64,000 nucleotides of DNA from Phoronis australis (Eukaryota; Phoronida; Phoronidae): contig NMRA01000223.1 in the NCBI GenBank assembly GCA_002633005.1, positions 218,237 through 282,236 on the forward strand, in the 5' to 3' direction. A program made the translations under genes and the position numbers. This document shows positions 10,880 through 23,018 of this stretch, in pieces; the first letter of the stretch is position 1, and every line of letters begins with the position of its first letter. The notes beneath the pieces are model-generated. The model worked only from the letters and a program-made list of their open reading frames with translations. It was not told where the DNA came from and made no database searches.

Positions 10880-13000
10880 TTATGATGACAACTCATTCAT
10901 GACTTCAAGCTCCAACTCATTCATTGAGGCAAACTCGTGGGCAGCAGCAGCATCAGCATCTTCAATATTCTGAATATTTCCGATTCGAGACACGGCAACC
11001 ATACGGGAAAAAATCCAGCAATCTGCTACTCCGACAGCCACTCTTCAGAGGAGAAAACTTTTCTTTGCTTATTCCTGGCTTCTCGCATCATCTTTTCACA
11101 ACCTCAGCTGGCTGTTGTTTTGTGCCAGACTGTTCACCTTCAGAAAATATATCACTGAGTTAAGTCTTTACCTTCTCAGAGAAGCGGACCGCTTTTCTAA
11201 TACTTTTCAGGGCCCTATCCTGCGGCGACATGATCAACAACGTAAACGGCGGACAACTCAGGTGATGATACAGCTGTGGTAGTGGATAAAATCTCAGATT
11301 GTCTTGAAATGTGGTCGAACTGAGTCTCGTTCTGGAGGGATGATGAATGAGCACCAACATCCAAGTGCTCACTTAGCTCAGCATCTGTATGAAAATATTT
11401 CGAGCACCCATAGTGTGTGCATGTGAACTTCGTATGACGTTCACTGGATACCAGCCCCGACTCAACACTTGGAGTTGTAAAACACTCGAGTGTTGCAAGG
11501 TCAAGACTTTTCAGAGGCAACAGTTTACATGACTTGTTGATGACAAGTTTTCCCTCCCCTAATCTATGGGCCTTCGATGCTCGAATGCCATCTGCGGAAT
11601 ACTCAAAGTTTGTCAGCAAACTTATCCCTGGGATAATGTGCCTGAGAAGGACCTTTGGGGCATTCACACTACAGGACGACACCTAACAGCCTTTGACATC
11701 TCCTCTAGACTCTAGAGCATGTTTCAGGTCGACTGCATTTTGAACGTTGTTGCCTTCATTGACGAAGTACTTGGCATGGGCCTTCAAGCTTGCGATTATC
11801 CTGTCACAGATGTCTTTTCCCTTCTTACTTTCACTGAAGTCGTAGCGCAGAATGGAGATGCCGGTGTTACCAGATATGTAGAACAAATGAATCAGAATGG
11901 TGGCTGAATGGTAACAATTGGCATTGTCGGAGCGTAGGAAGGCTTCCGTTATTTGTGGATCCCTAGCTTTCACCTGCCTTAGCACATCTAGCGTCAAACA
12001 GCAAACAGTGAAAAAGTCTTGCTTGCAGGCATCTAGAGTATGGATGTAAGTATGTACCTGAAATACAATAATTATGTAACTCAAATAGGTCAGCTAGTTT
12101 AAAAAACTACCTTATTATATCTTATTACCACCTAAAGCGCAATCACGCCGCTCAACTTCAAACATGGTTCGTCTCAACACGGTTATTATATCAGTAGCTA
12201 CTTCAAAACATTTCTAGGGAGGGGGGGAATTTCCCCTTCACAAAGATATAAATATCATCCATAAGTACAAAATGGCTTCAGTTAAAATGAAGGCTTGTGT
12301 GCAAAATCTACTAAGAGCAAAATAATGCATCACTGTCAAGCTTTTGCTGGGAAATGGCAAGAAAAAGACTAGATATTACGTGCACACTCCCTTTATCTTG
12401 TACTGTTACAATAAATCAATATACTAAAAAGAGGTAAAGGCAACAACATTGTGCATCACTGACTTTCTGTTTAATATTGAGCACATCTGCGAATTACTTT
12501 GTAACACCTTGAATACTAATTGAGGATTTATTTTTACCTGATGGCTTTCACCTTTCTTTGTGATACAAGCCGCCACGTGCCATGACATCCTTTTTACCAA
12601 ACCAGTCGGACTGTGCTTCACGGAAACTGATGGGTATGAACTTCATTGCAAAATCCATTACAACCAAAACTTGGTGTGGGGTGAGAGATGACATCAGATC
12701 CTGCTTTTCTTGTTCCTGGTTTATCCCTCTGACAATATTCTGTGTGTTCGTGATAACAGCACGTCAGTTTTTGTCTAAAACCAAGTCCAAACTCATGTTG
12801 ATGTGTAAAATATATAACGACGCATTTCCATTGACCATTGGTTTGCCCTTCCAACCTCCTATCTCCAGCTCTGGCAAGAATCAGCTGTAATTCCGATATA
12901 GTTTCAAACTTCTGTGGCACTTTGTACGACCTCAGATGACTTCTGACGTCTTAAACACACCTAATGAAGGCCACATTTCCTCCGCAATCACACGTATGTA
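10880..13000 (-). pseudogene. Decayed DDE-type transposase-like gene with a C2H2 finger
   Basis: The minus-strand order is as follows. Near 12690-12600 is LVVMDFAMKFIP then REAQSDWFGKK, with a frameshift before MSWHVAACITKKGESHQ. A CAG|GTAAAA donor follows near 12540 and a TTGTATTTCAG acceptor near 12060. The next exon has HTLDACKQDFF, SDNANCYHSA, YDFSESKKGKDICDR and VNEGNNVQNAVDLKHALES. An in-frame TAG at 11683-11685 then interrupts an otherwise continuous frame that goes on to FEYSADGIRA. A C2H2 finger (CTHYGC..H..H) lies near 11360-11435, then RKAVRFSEKVKT and EGEQSGTKQQPAEVV. The C-terminus finishes at 10880. MDF, SDNA and GKDxCDR look like the acidic clusters of an RNase H-like DDE enzyme known as an uncharacterised invertebrate family. 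In-frame stops and at least three frame changes make it a relic. Upstream exons are not resolved. Confidence 0.65.
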
Positions 13001-14724
13001 ATGAAAATTGACCAAATGTACAAGAAGAAAATTCCTCCATATTCTTTGCAGTGACAGGAAGTGCATGTAATCTCGAACCCTAAAGTGCTATTGGTAAAGT
13101 TAAACGAAGAATGGAGTGTTATAGAAAATTGGGGTCTCAAAAGTGAAATTTAACTTTTTGTGATATTCCATTGTTGATGTTAGATCATATATTTTTGGTG
13201 ATATCTCCAAACTAAAAGAGTAGCCTCAACTCTCTTGTCAGTCAGAGTAAGGCCACATCACAAAAATGCCCAAATTCGCGGGCCACGTTTAAAACTAAAT
13301 ATATAAGAGACAAGTTTTTTTAAAAGCAATTATCAACGTTCAATCTTAGAAGTGTCTACAAAGAGAATTTCAGCGTCAAATATATTCCGATATAGCAGGC
13401 AGGTTAAGCAACATCTTACCACTTGTGACTGGCCTGAAAAGTGGTCTTGGAGTTTTCTCCCCTGCTGAAAATTTAATTGTACCTATGAGCTGCAAATTTC
13501 ATTTTCTTACTAACCTTACATGAGTCTTTATTACCATCAATGTCAAACTTTGTCACCAGTTTTCCAAGTCTGATTTTTGCCGTTCAAGAAATGCAGCTTT
13601 ACCGACATGAAAACATGCAAAATATGACTTTATAGCTAAATAGGTCATATCTCGGTAACCAAAGGTCATTGAGTGCAAATATTGCAGCAGTGTACTTTGG
13701 GCCAGCATCCCAACACGTGCACAAAGTATTAGTTCTGTATGAATTTTTGAGTACATGTATATATTGATTTTTCATTTTCATATGGTTTTTATATGGAATC
13801 ATTCTTAAATTCTTGAAGTTTTCGCTTAAATATTCGGCAAATAAGTTATTTTTGGTTTACAAACTGAACATACCATTACACTGTCCCTTAATTCAAAATT
13901 TGCTCGCATTTTCAACTAAATTTGCGGTGGATGATTAACTAATATTCTTACAACGTTTTAGTAATTTAATTTAGAATAAAGCAACCGTAAGTCAAAGGTT
14001 GTTAGCATTGCTAATTAAACAATGCTTTGATTTGCATAACATATGATCCATGCAGGAGGCAGAATGCATGCATTTAGAAACAAATTTGTCAGCCAAAGAG
14101 TAAGGCCCTGAAACTGATATGTGGGCACCAACGGAAGATCCACTCATACTCGGGTGTTCTAAGTTAACGTATCAAGGACTACCTAAAACGGGCTCCGAAT
14201 GAGGGGGGACTTCAGTCGTTCTTGGGACGGATCTCCTGCATTCACATACGTGTAGCGACCTTCTCTGTAAAAACCATACATGTATGTTAATGTTGGCGGT
14301 ACGACTCTTCTAACGCCATTGGATATTGAACAGTCTAAGTGAAGAACTTCCGGAATTGGCTTCCCCATACCTTACTGTATCTCATCTTCATCAAAATGTA
14401 AGCGAACGGTACGAAAGATTTAACACTACTGACACTTTTAATTGCCGATCATACAACCAAGACCTCGTTTCCGATCGTTTTTTATGTTTGAGAGTTTGGC
14501 ACCAGAGATTTTTGACAGGGCCGTTTGGTTCGTGAGCAAACCCATTCTGAGACCTCAGTCCTAATGCTCTTAATATCTGTTGCAGGATTGAATAAATGAG
14601 GGCGTCGTGTTGGTGAACGTGCGGTACTACCGCTAAAATGGATTGTTCTAAATCCCCTTCTACCCCTTCGACCCACGACCTTCACGACCTAAAGCTCAAT
14701 CTATCCACAACCTGCGGCAATATG
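13001..14724. other. Stretch without a supported gene
   Basis: The minus frame at 13553-13756 might be an upstream part of the transposase-like relic, but it has no diagnostic motif. A pyrimidine-rich word near 14650-14690 (CCCTTCGACCCACGACC) resembles the repeat at 41330-41490. Nothing else is recognised. Confidence 0.4.
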
Positions 14725-14925
14725 CAGCACACATCACGAATTTTTGTCCGCCCGGTCGGAAATTGGTTGACGACTAGCCGTCGACCGGTCGTCAAATTAG
14801 CCGACCGGTCGGCTAAAAATTAGCCGACCGGCAGCCGCCCGCAGTGCCGACTCATAGGGCGACTCCCCAGTCGACCCTTCAGTCGACCCTTCAGCCGACC
14901 AGGCTAGGGTAGCAGTTGCGTAATA
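14725..14925. repeat. Left terminal and subterminal repeat of copy 1
   Basis: The outer end is CAGCACACATCACGAATTTT, followed by tandem variants of GACCGGTCGG and TCGGCTA, then three close CAGTCGACCCTT-type words near 14868-14900. The same words, reverse-complemented, are at 63495-63700. Confidence 0.75.
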
Positions 14926-17900
14926 GGTTGTCGGGCTGATACCACTTTGCGTGTCAATGCATATTCGTCTCAGCACAGGGTGAAATAAATTAACCTAGCT
15001 GCCTCGGTTACATGAGTTCACGTCGGTTGTGTAACACCACTAATTCGAAGGTTGAAGGCAAGCGGTAATAGTAAACATTGGATTATGGACAACGCAACAA
15101 GTTTTGGATGAAAAACGTGAAAGTTTTCTTTACATTTGATCTTTAATTTGACTCGTGACGTTAACAAGTTGTATTAGATTGGCTGATTCCCGGTCAATAC
15201 AACGCTGTAGTCATTTTGTAAACGCGGCTATTTTTCGCAGTCTTCGCCCACAATTGATTTTGTTTTTCTAACGCCAAACTGCATCAGTTCGCGTTTTCTA
15301 AGTTACATGTATTCACCGGTCTCCTATCACGCGCCCATGATGATGGATTAGTGAGTGGGTTGTTACACCCCGAAGAGCTCTCACTCCGGGGATTTTATTT
15401 TCATAGTATTGACCCTTGCAGTACAGACGCGAAATTCACGGTCAAGTATGCCCTAAACCCACGGACTTCGATGGCTCTAACTTCGAAATCATGCTATGCT
15501 TACGATTTCCACGAACTAAGGTGACATCAAACACGGAATGACCACTGTTGAGGCTACAAAAATTCTGTCTTTACGTATTCCGTTTTCATGTATCGGTGAC
15601 GTTAAATCCTGGACTAGTTACATGTACACGTAGGCCCCTATCAGTTGGTCGTTCACGTTGTTCCAAAAATAGATATTTTCTGTCAACAACATATTGACAA
15701 ATTATGTAAAATAAAAGAATTGTGAACGGGAAGATGTGAATACGTGGTGAAGAGGTATTTGTCTCTACGCGGCATATGTGCGTGAATCTTTGGTAAAGCG
15801 ATTGCGATGGCAAAAAATGATAGAAAATACATCGAGGTGCACTTTTGAGAAGCAAAACGTCTGGCGATATGTATAGCGTATGATCTGGCCACCATAGGAA
15901 GTAAGTGACGTGAATGAGAATGGCAACTACATGTTTGGCGCGAAAATAAAAAAATCATGCTTGTATCGCCANNNNNNNNNNNCCCTCCTCCCCGAGTTTT
16001 GCACATTCTAATGAGTCACCACTCGAGATTTGGTTCCGTTTCTGTCCTAAAATCGAAGAATAATTTTTCTGTGCTCAGCTGTAAGATAAATACAATTTTT
16101 TGAAATGGTGCTCAGTCTTAAAAAACTTTCCAGCATGAGAGCGCTTTATCAGAAATGCCAAGCAAACGCAGGCTTGTAAGACAGAGACATTGGCGTTTCC
16201 GTATGTCCACAAAAGTGCTTCATTTCGCTTTTCTACACTGACGACTATGGTCAACACGGTGTTTTCAAAAAGTACACTTTTGAGGGCATTTTCAAAAATT
16301 CTGATGAATTCAGCGAGTCGGTGCCCACGGGCAGAAAACGGTATCTGCGTAAAGAAAGAATTGCGTTTTCAAAACATTCAGAGCATGAGCTAAAGGACTT
16401 CCTGAGAAAGAAAATAAAACAGAATATCAAACAGAAACTTGTCCAATGAATATATAGCTCTTGGAAAACTGTTACCCCAAAGAAATGTGCAAAATACGAA
16501 CGTCATTTACGGAAGGTTTTACCAGAAGTGATTCGTTGCAGTGGAGACGCCACGGGATAGTAAAAACACTGTGCTGTGCACTAGTTAGCTAAATGGAAAG
16601 CTGAAGCGGAAAAATCCAGAACACAAATTTTCTATTCAGGAATTGAAATCTCTGTAGAATCAAAAACAATTGGCAACCAGGATTTATTGCGTCAAAAAAC
16701 TTATCACGCCAGGACAGAGTTGTTTTCATGACCGGAGACCACGTGATCACTCATTATTCAACGATCACAATCCAGTGTGGCATCTATTGTAAATTGTAAA
16801 ATTAGTAATCATACTTTTACAGTGGTTCATAACAAATGGATTTATTGAACCCAGTAAATATTTTTGCAACTGCCAATCTGCATATTAGACATGCATATTG
16901 CATCATACCTCATCAGTGTAAAACTTGTTATCAATCTTAGTAGATACAATTACTTTTATCATTGCCACAAGACGTTAACAAACGCAGTCAGTGTCTGTAA
17001 CTATTGTGTCTACAATGCTGATGAATTAAAGTCGGTCTAATTCCATTTATATATCACTGATTCATGCCAAAGGTATGAGATTACGCCCCCTTAAGAGTTT
17101 TGACTTGCCCTGGTGATCACTAGAATCCGATGCAATAAACTTATAGAAGTTGTTTTTAACCAGTGTAATGGAGCTGAAAATTGTGTGCGTTTTCGTTTGC
17201 GAGAGTGTTTTTTGAATCACTGGGTTAATAATTTTTACGCTCTACATGAAAACACGGACTACTTTTTTTAGGATTACATGTACCAGGTTACCCCGAAAAT
17301 ATAATTTTCAAAAGTTTTACACCTTGGAGTATAGGCGAAACGCCAAGTATTGTGTTCTAACGCCAGAGTGCTCGGAAGGCTCTAGCCTTGGTGCGAAGCT
17401 GTTTACTAAATTAAATATACAAATTTGCGCCTTTGTGGGTAAAAACTAACCGAATAAAATCTTCCTAGAGTTATCTAAATTATTTACCAGCGTTGCAAAA
17501 TTAGGTTTTCTACAATTATTCTGCTGCTAAAATTATTTTGTGATCTTTTGCGTCGACTTACGACGCAATGAAATATTGCATCACCTATTAGCCAGTTTCT
17601 TTTTCCCAGATTCTTCAATCAAACGTTCTCCCTCGAGGTTGCGTAAACGTCACGACAAATGATCAGAATTGGTTTCACTTCATGATATGCTTTTGGAATT
17701 TTGATATCAGTGAACCGAATTTTAGAACAAATTTTGCTGACATGTTGTCACCATCTAATGGGAGATATCGAAAACCACTTTGAAAGTGGCGCGTGTCACG
17801 AATGAACTCTTCAAAACGACGACATACCTTTTTGTTACAAAAGGCAGAGAATTACGCAAGAAGATGACGTCGAATATTTTTCGCTTTAACGGCCGTAACG

Positions 17901-18799
17901 GGCAACTTGAATGTCAATTGACTTCCAGAGCTTGCTTGCACACCCGCCGGTCTTGAGCTCATGTTGATACAAGCTTTTCGACGAGGTGACAAGCGTACAT
18001 GTAATTATCCGGGCTGTGTGAAGTTTTGAGGTCTGTTTGAGCTCAATACGCAGTGGCACATTGCTGTATTTTGAAAATGGTCTTCATACAGCTAGCTAGC
18101 TAGATAGGAAGGCTCTAGCTTCGAAAAGATTTTTTAATGCGAAAGTGACAACAATTTCAGATTGATGATGGATGATGGATGACACTATAAACCGAACACA
18201 GTCTTCCGTTTCCACGATTTAATATCGGCGCTATGTTCAAACCATTGTTTATGCTGTTCCTAAAATAAACTTGGGTTCTATTGCAGTACCAACATATTAA
18301 GAAATTATACAGACATAAACAATAATTATCTGTGGTAAACGCCATATACAGCGTGATGAAGTGATGATCAAGAGCAATAACGGATGAGCACAAATGCGTG
18401 CTGATTGTTGAGCATTCCGCGGCATGAAAACACTTGAGGTCGTAAACTATCCAGTGTTGTATTCTGATTTTTATGCAATTTTACTGTAAATTTCAAATTT
18501 CGTGCTTGTTTTTATGCATAATGTACTGTATAAATAGTCTCATATCTAAAGTTAGAAATTATGCTTCCGCGACATCACTTAACGTTTGATTTTACCACGC
18601 CGTCATTAATTCAACATTAATTTTACGTTGGTGTAATGTCACGCACTTCGTATTTGTAGGTTGATTCGATTTTACATCCTTTCAATAGTTGAACAAAAGT
18701 TGATAAACCGATGTCAAGACCAGAGTTGCCACTGGTAAACGAACAGCGAACAGTTAAATGTTTGTTTGTCCAAAGTTCACCCGATAAGTCATAAAATGG

Positions 18800-18996
18800 T
18801 AATTGCCGACCAAGGACACGCTTAATCCGAATTGGTCGTCTACGCTAGGGAACTCTTAGCCGACCCAAGTCCCGACCACAGAAGCGACTCAGCAGACGGC
18901 GCCTAGCCGACCGCTGTTGGTCGACTGCTGGTCGGCTAGACGACCGGCCGTCGACCAATTTCCGACCGGTCGGACAAAAATTCGTGATGTGTGCTG
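18800..18996. repeat. Right terminal and subterminal repeat of copy 1
   Basis: It contains GGTCGACTGCTGGTCGGCTA and GACCGGCCGTCGACC, and closes with AAAATTCGTGATGTGTGCTG. The equivalent arm of copy 2 is at 60365-60560, and that of the truncated copy is at 30770-30891. Confidence 0.7.
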
Positions 18997-19269
18997 TAGG
19001 TATCCTTGTGCTTTTTACAAATCAGATAATCGTATTACGTCGCCCCTTGTCATTCTCATGAGACTTAAAACTACGCGAATCCACTCTCGCTCAAGTGGTT
19101 CAAAATAGGACGTGGTGTAAAAAACAACACTTGAAACGGCAGATTCTGAGTGTGCGATGTTCGCAACAGAAGTAGTCCTACGTGCGGCTATCGATGACCC
19201 TGTCCTACTAAACATAATTAAGGAGACAGTACGTTAACGTGCAAAAAATTATTAATTTCACTATTATAG

Positions 19270-19420
19270 TATTTGTTTTCGGCCGTATGCTCGTGCCTCC
19301 GTCGATAAGCTGACGGAGCCGAACCCTTTTTGGGTATTGTAAGTTGTAGGGTTTGTAGGTCGTGAGTCGCGGGACGAGGGAGTTGTGGGTCGCGGGGGTT
19401 TTAGATTAATTTCCAAAAAA
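19270..19420. repeat. GACGGAGCCGAACC repeat
   Basis: The block GCTGACGGAGCCGAACCC then GGGTATTGTAAGT and GTGGGTCGCGGG matches, in inverse orientation, the sequence at 41330-41490 (CAATACCC..GGTTCGGCTCCGTCAG). It is a dispersed repeat of unknown class. Confidence 0.5.
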
Positions 19421-19675
19421 AATCGCGGTCATTGCTGCGCACGTAGCCATTTCTATTCTTCGTGATCATCTGGTCACTAGAGCTCAAATCGTGCTTGCGG
19501 CATTCTGCTAATTTAAAACTAAGGCTAAGATTCTTTTTGGTCACGTTTGGGGTCATGCTTTGACATTTTAGGTGTCCCTTTTAAAAACACGGGTAGCGTA
19601 GTCTCTACTGACTGAGGTCAAACTATATACATCGTGTCCCAAATGTACTCATAATATACTACTATACATGTACGT

Positions 19676-19882
19676 CGTCTGCTAATCGTGGTCGGCTACT
19701 GTGTGGCCGGTTGTTCGGCCACACACGCAAAATGCAAAGGAAGTAGCTTCCACACCATCCGAAGACCCCATAATCGGCTGTGGGAAGAAAACCTTACTTC
19801 CTGTGTCAACGTGAATGGCAGTTGTTTCAGCAATAAGACTTTATACATTTGTTCAAGGCACTTCGAAGGTGAATGTTGTTAA
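19676..19882 (+). CDS. THAP zinc-finger exon
   Basis: The frame gives VGYCVAGCSATH, then GSSFHTIRRPHNRLWEENL and YICSRHFEGEC. This is the C2CH pattern of the THAP domain (C-x4-C, then C-x2-H late in the domain, with the conserved W). THAP domains bind DNA and occur in host transcription factors and in P-element-type transposases. No in-frame ATG precedes it, so an upstream exon or a lost start is needed. It ends either at a TAA just after the HF motif or by splicing at GAAG|GTGAAT near 19868. The rest of the protein is not visible downstream. It lies 0.7 kb right of element copy 1 and 1.1 kb left of the Harbinger element, with no proven link to either. Confidence 0.6.
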   Translation, partial: RLLIVVGYCVAGCSATHAKCKGSSFHTIRRPHNRLWEENLTSCVNVNGSCFSNKTLYICSRHFEGECC

Positions 19883-20814
19883 GAAACTCTACTACTTAAT
19901 CCTGTCTTCACAAATCCATTTTAGTTTCCCCGTTTTGATGAAAACTAACTGGTAAACTTTTTACGAAAATTATCCTCTAAATTTCTTCCAAAGGTAGTGA
20001 CTCGTAAACTCTTGTCTTTACGAAGAAGTTCAGCGATAGCCTAGTGAGCGAATTAACCAAATTACTCTCTGTTGGCCCTGATCAGACGGTTGGTCCCAGC
20101 AGAATGCGCACATTCGGCCAGGATTTGGATAAGCGATTTCAACAAATTCCCATTCGTGTACAAATAAATAGAACGCTGTTAAAACCTTTAACAGCAATAA
20201 AGATTACATGTATAATTCATAAATAACCACCCAGACCAGTCAAAATCTATGTCGCAATTCAACAGCAGGTTACACACTCATTTCATGTCGAATATATGTC
20301 ACACAAAATCTCTCTACTGCAGTCTATGAGAATGCAACCAACTTCTTTGAAAACATGGAACAGGAACACCAGAGGGGTGTAAAGGTTGTTTTTATTCTTC
20401 AATGTTAATTTTTTTGTAAGCAGACATATATGTTTTTTTTAAATTTTCGCCTTAAGTCCTAACATTTCTAAACTTAAGCCTTTCAAACGAACGTTTATGA
20501 CGAAAACAAAATGCTCCAACCAGTTTTGTGAAGTCCTATGCCACCTGTAGGGTACATAATGAGCCATCCCACTCCTAATGTACCAAAAGGGTCCCGTGCA
20601 TAAATGATACTAAGTATTGGCCTTCTGAAATATTACCGTATGCGCCCTAATAAGCGGCTAGGGTGCTTAGCAAAATACGCTTCAGGACGAGGGCGCTTAT
20701 TAATTGCCGTGAATCAGGTTTCAAGCTCCTCAGCTTGGTTAAACTATATATCAATAAACCATAAAAATGGTTCCAAGTGATCAGTGCAATGCCTGCGCAC
20801 GTCTAATAAATCTA
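19883..20814. other. Spacer between the THAP exon and the Harbinger element
   Basis: No coding exon is supported. Words near 20637-20712 (TGCGCCCTAATAAGCG and, inverted, GGGCGCTTATTAA) form a short inverted-repeat unit that looks like a small MITE scrap. Confidence 0.4.
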
Positions 20815-21008
20815 GGGCCCGTTCCAAGAAACTGACTTAAGTTCATTTTTGACTTAAGTTTAAGACTTTTCTTAAGTTTTTGACTTAAGACAAATCCTAA
20901 GATTATTTTGCGTTCCAAGAAACAATCTTAGCTAAGACTGACTTAAGTTTTTGTCTTAACTTTAAGTCAACTTTCACCTTGTCTTAACTCGATCTTAAGT
21001 TTGTCAAA

Positions 21009-21532
21009 ATGGCCGTATTCCACATTCGTCAGCGAAGAAATGAAAACCTAGGCAGAGTTTATCGAGAGCGTCTTCACTACGACTCGTATGTTGACCGGTA
21101 CCGGATGAACAAGGATGCAGTTGACTTATTATGCTCTTTTTTAAAAGACGACCTCGAGCCAGAAACTCGCAGAGGATATTCACTTACAACTGAGCAGCAA
21201 GTCTCAGTTGCATTGCGGTTCTACGCCACTGGAAGCTTTCAAACGGTCGTAGGTGATAGCCAAGGGGTGACTAAGTCGACCGTTTCAAGAACGATCACAA
21301 AAGTAACAAATGCCATCAACAATTCACCCGACTTGTCGCTCCCCAACTTGATCGACAACATCGATCTGTACCAGCGGCAATTCCATCAAGTCGCTGGCTT
21401 TCCCCGTGTTGTGGGATGCGTAGATGGGTCACTAGTAGCGATTAGAGCACCACAGCATGATGAGCAAACATTTGTTTGCAGAAAAGGCTTCCATGCCATA
21501 AACGTTCAAGTGGTTGCAGACCCCTTTTTAAG
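21009..21532 (+). CDS. HARBI1-like (PIF/Harbinger) transposase, first coding exon
   Basis: The exon starts at ATG 21009 and ends at an AAG|GTAAGT donor at 21532 (phase 2). About 175 codons cover the N-terminal half of a DDE_4-type nuclease: an entry region with YRMNKDAVDLLCSFL, then a helix-turn-helix-like part, SLTTEQQVSVALRFYATGSF then GVTKSTVSRTI, where TVSRTI is the recognition-helix motif. The first catalytic Asp is in GFPRVVGCVDGSLVAI, and the exon closes with FHAINVQVVADPFLR. The second Asp and the Glu regions should be in a later exon, but I do not find them between 21540 and 22800. The element is therefore probably internally deleted or diverged. Relatives act with a Myb-like partner, here on the opposite strand at 22816-23018. 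Confidence 0.8.
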
Positions 21533-22815
21533 GTAAGTATCCCAAGTTAATGTCCTTGCTAGAACAACAAAGTCGTCTTAAATAACAGTGTAGGCTACTA
21601 CTCGACACTATATGAACCGTAATTATAAACTTAAGCTGTTTGATTGACCTCACGCGCGACCAAGCAGTCTCTGTTATTGCCTTTGAATACAATGTGTTAC
21701 TGACTTCTGTCGCACGCACTGTCACACCATGGTGTATTAAAGAGGTACTATCTGATATTTCTTGGATGAAAAATTTAAAGGTGCGCTATCCCAAATTCTT
21801 TAGTTGAGAAAATGTGGCCACTGTGAACGTTTTCACGGTATGAGAAACTTTCGGAAATAAGTGCCAATATTCATTTCCTGCCGATGCTATGCTACCCGCT
21901 TCGTGAATAGATAGTTACTTGTATGTAGCGCGCGCTCTTGTGTTGCTGCTTTAGAAGCTGGCCAAGTGTTTATTAGTCTTCGGTTCGCGGTTTTCACGTG
22001 CACACACAAATTTGGACTCCTGTTGAGGGAGTAGATCTGTACGTGAAAGGTGCAATACAATGCCTTTGACGAGTATGCTGTGCCTGTTCTGAAAGGCCAC
22101 CACCGGCATAATCCGGAGCACGTTCCTCGCAAGACAAGCCCAATTTATCGGTTCTTCATGAAGCACGGCAGAAGTTTGAAGTGTATAGTCACGGCTAAAT
22201 ACCAACATAGTGGCGAGGCTCGTGGTCTATGAATTCCGCGCACAATGATTTTTTTAGGACTGTCGGATCTTATCGATGAATTGAAGACGTGACTGTAGAG
22301 TTTTAGAACTGTAGGTAAGGCATTTTTCACATGAACACGCATGGGCTGAGTGCTTATTTTGGCGAAGTCTGGAAACGCGTGAAGGGGGCTCTCATAGGGC
22401 GAATTTGGTATATAAAATTGAAGACAGGAAAAATATCCATAATTTCTCCACTGATTTATTTTTTCATTTGTCTTTGAATTAAAATCAAGCCATGCCATAT
22501 ATGAAATAGTCCAGTGATAATACTATGGCTAAAACTAACTCGACAGCTCACGCGCGTGTGTCAAGTAAGAAAGGCAAAGAGATACTTTGGAAGGCAAAAA
22601 AGATACTTTAAATGCAATCAGATTGCACGAGCATTCATTTGGTCGTCGTCTGCACTGGTTCATAGACATAAAGCATCGCTGTCATCAGAATATATGTGAG
22701 AGGTATTTTTGTTGCGAAGTGAGCTATTTTCTAGCACCAAATATATCGTGGTGACAAGGCCAAAGGCAAGAAGGCCCGTGGCCGTGGTCTTGATGAGTGA
22801 GTTTAATACACTAAC

Positions 22816-23018
22816 CTTGACGCTATGTGAAGCCAAGCATCTCGCTTGGAGCTTTGCGTGACAGAGGATGAAAATTTGGAAGATAAAACGTCATTGTGCT
22901 TGGCCACACCAGCAACCAAGCGAGCTAGCTCCGCTACCGAAAAATTCGGCTTCCTTTTGTCCATGTCGTCTGCTGCAAAAGCGCTTCTTTCTCCACCTCC
23001 AAGTTTTGAAACTTCCAC
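22816..23018 (-). CDS. Myb/SANT-like DNA-binding protein of the Harbinger element, first exon
   Basis: The ATG is at 23018 or, more likely, at the internal Met before DKRKPNFSVAELARLVAGV. It continues AKHNDVLSSKFSSSVTQ and RDAWLHIASR, then a CAAG|GTTAGT donor at the exon end. The pattern (basic start, F/W-S-x-x-E-x-x-x-L, then W-x-x-I/IA) is that of the Myb/SANT-like domains encoded by the second ORF of Harbinger elements, which help carry the transposase to element ends. It is convergent with the transposase. Downstream exons (22800 and lower) are not identified. Confidence 0.7.

Larger units (their letters stand above)
14725..18996 (+). mobile_element. 4.27-kb non-autonomous inverted-repeat element with GACCGGTC arrays (copy 1)
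   Basis: The left end CAGCACACATCACGAATTTT and the right end AAAATTCGTGATGTGTGCTG are exact inverted repeats. Homology continues inward through CCGACCGGTCGG-like, GTCGACGACC and GTCGGCTA words for about 100-150 bp on each side, forming palindromic subterminal arrays. Homologous sequence occurs at 24750-25915, 28868-30891 and 60365-63700 (inverted). No frame longer than about 110 codons is present and none resembles a transposase, so it depends on enzymes elsewhere. Flanks (CAATATG, TAGGTAT) show no clear target duplication. An 11-base N gap lies at 15972-15982. The superfamily is undetermined. Confidence 0.75.

Noticed and set aside
11160-11372. Minus frame of 70 codons
   Set aside because: Mostly a shifted reading of the transposase-like relic; only its last residues belong to that protein.
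18060-18180. AGCT and GATGGATGAT short tandem words as a satellite
   Set aside because: Only a few units; part of the element interior and present in its other copies.
22050-22232. Plus frame inside the Harbinger element as the missing transposase exon
   Set aside because: It reads protein-like but lacks the WPGS-HDS or catalytic blocks expected in the second half of HARBI1-type nucleases.
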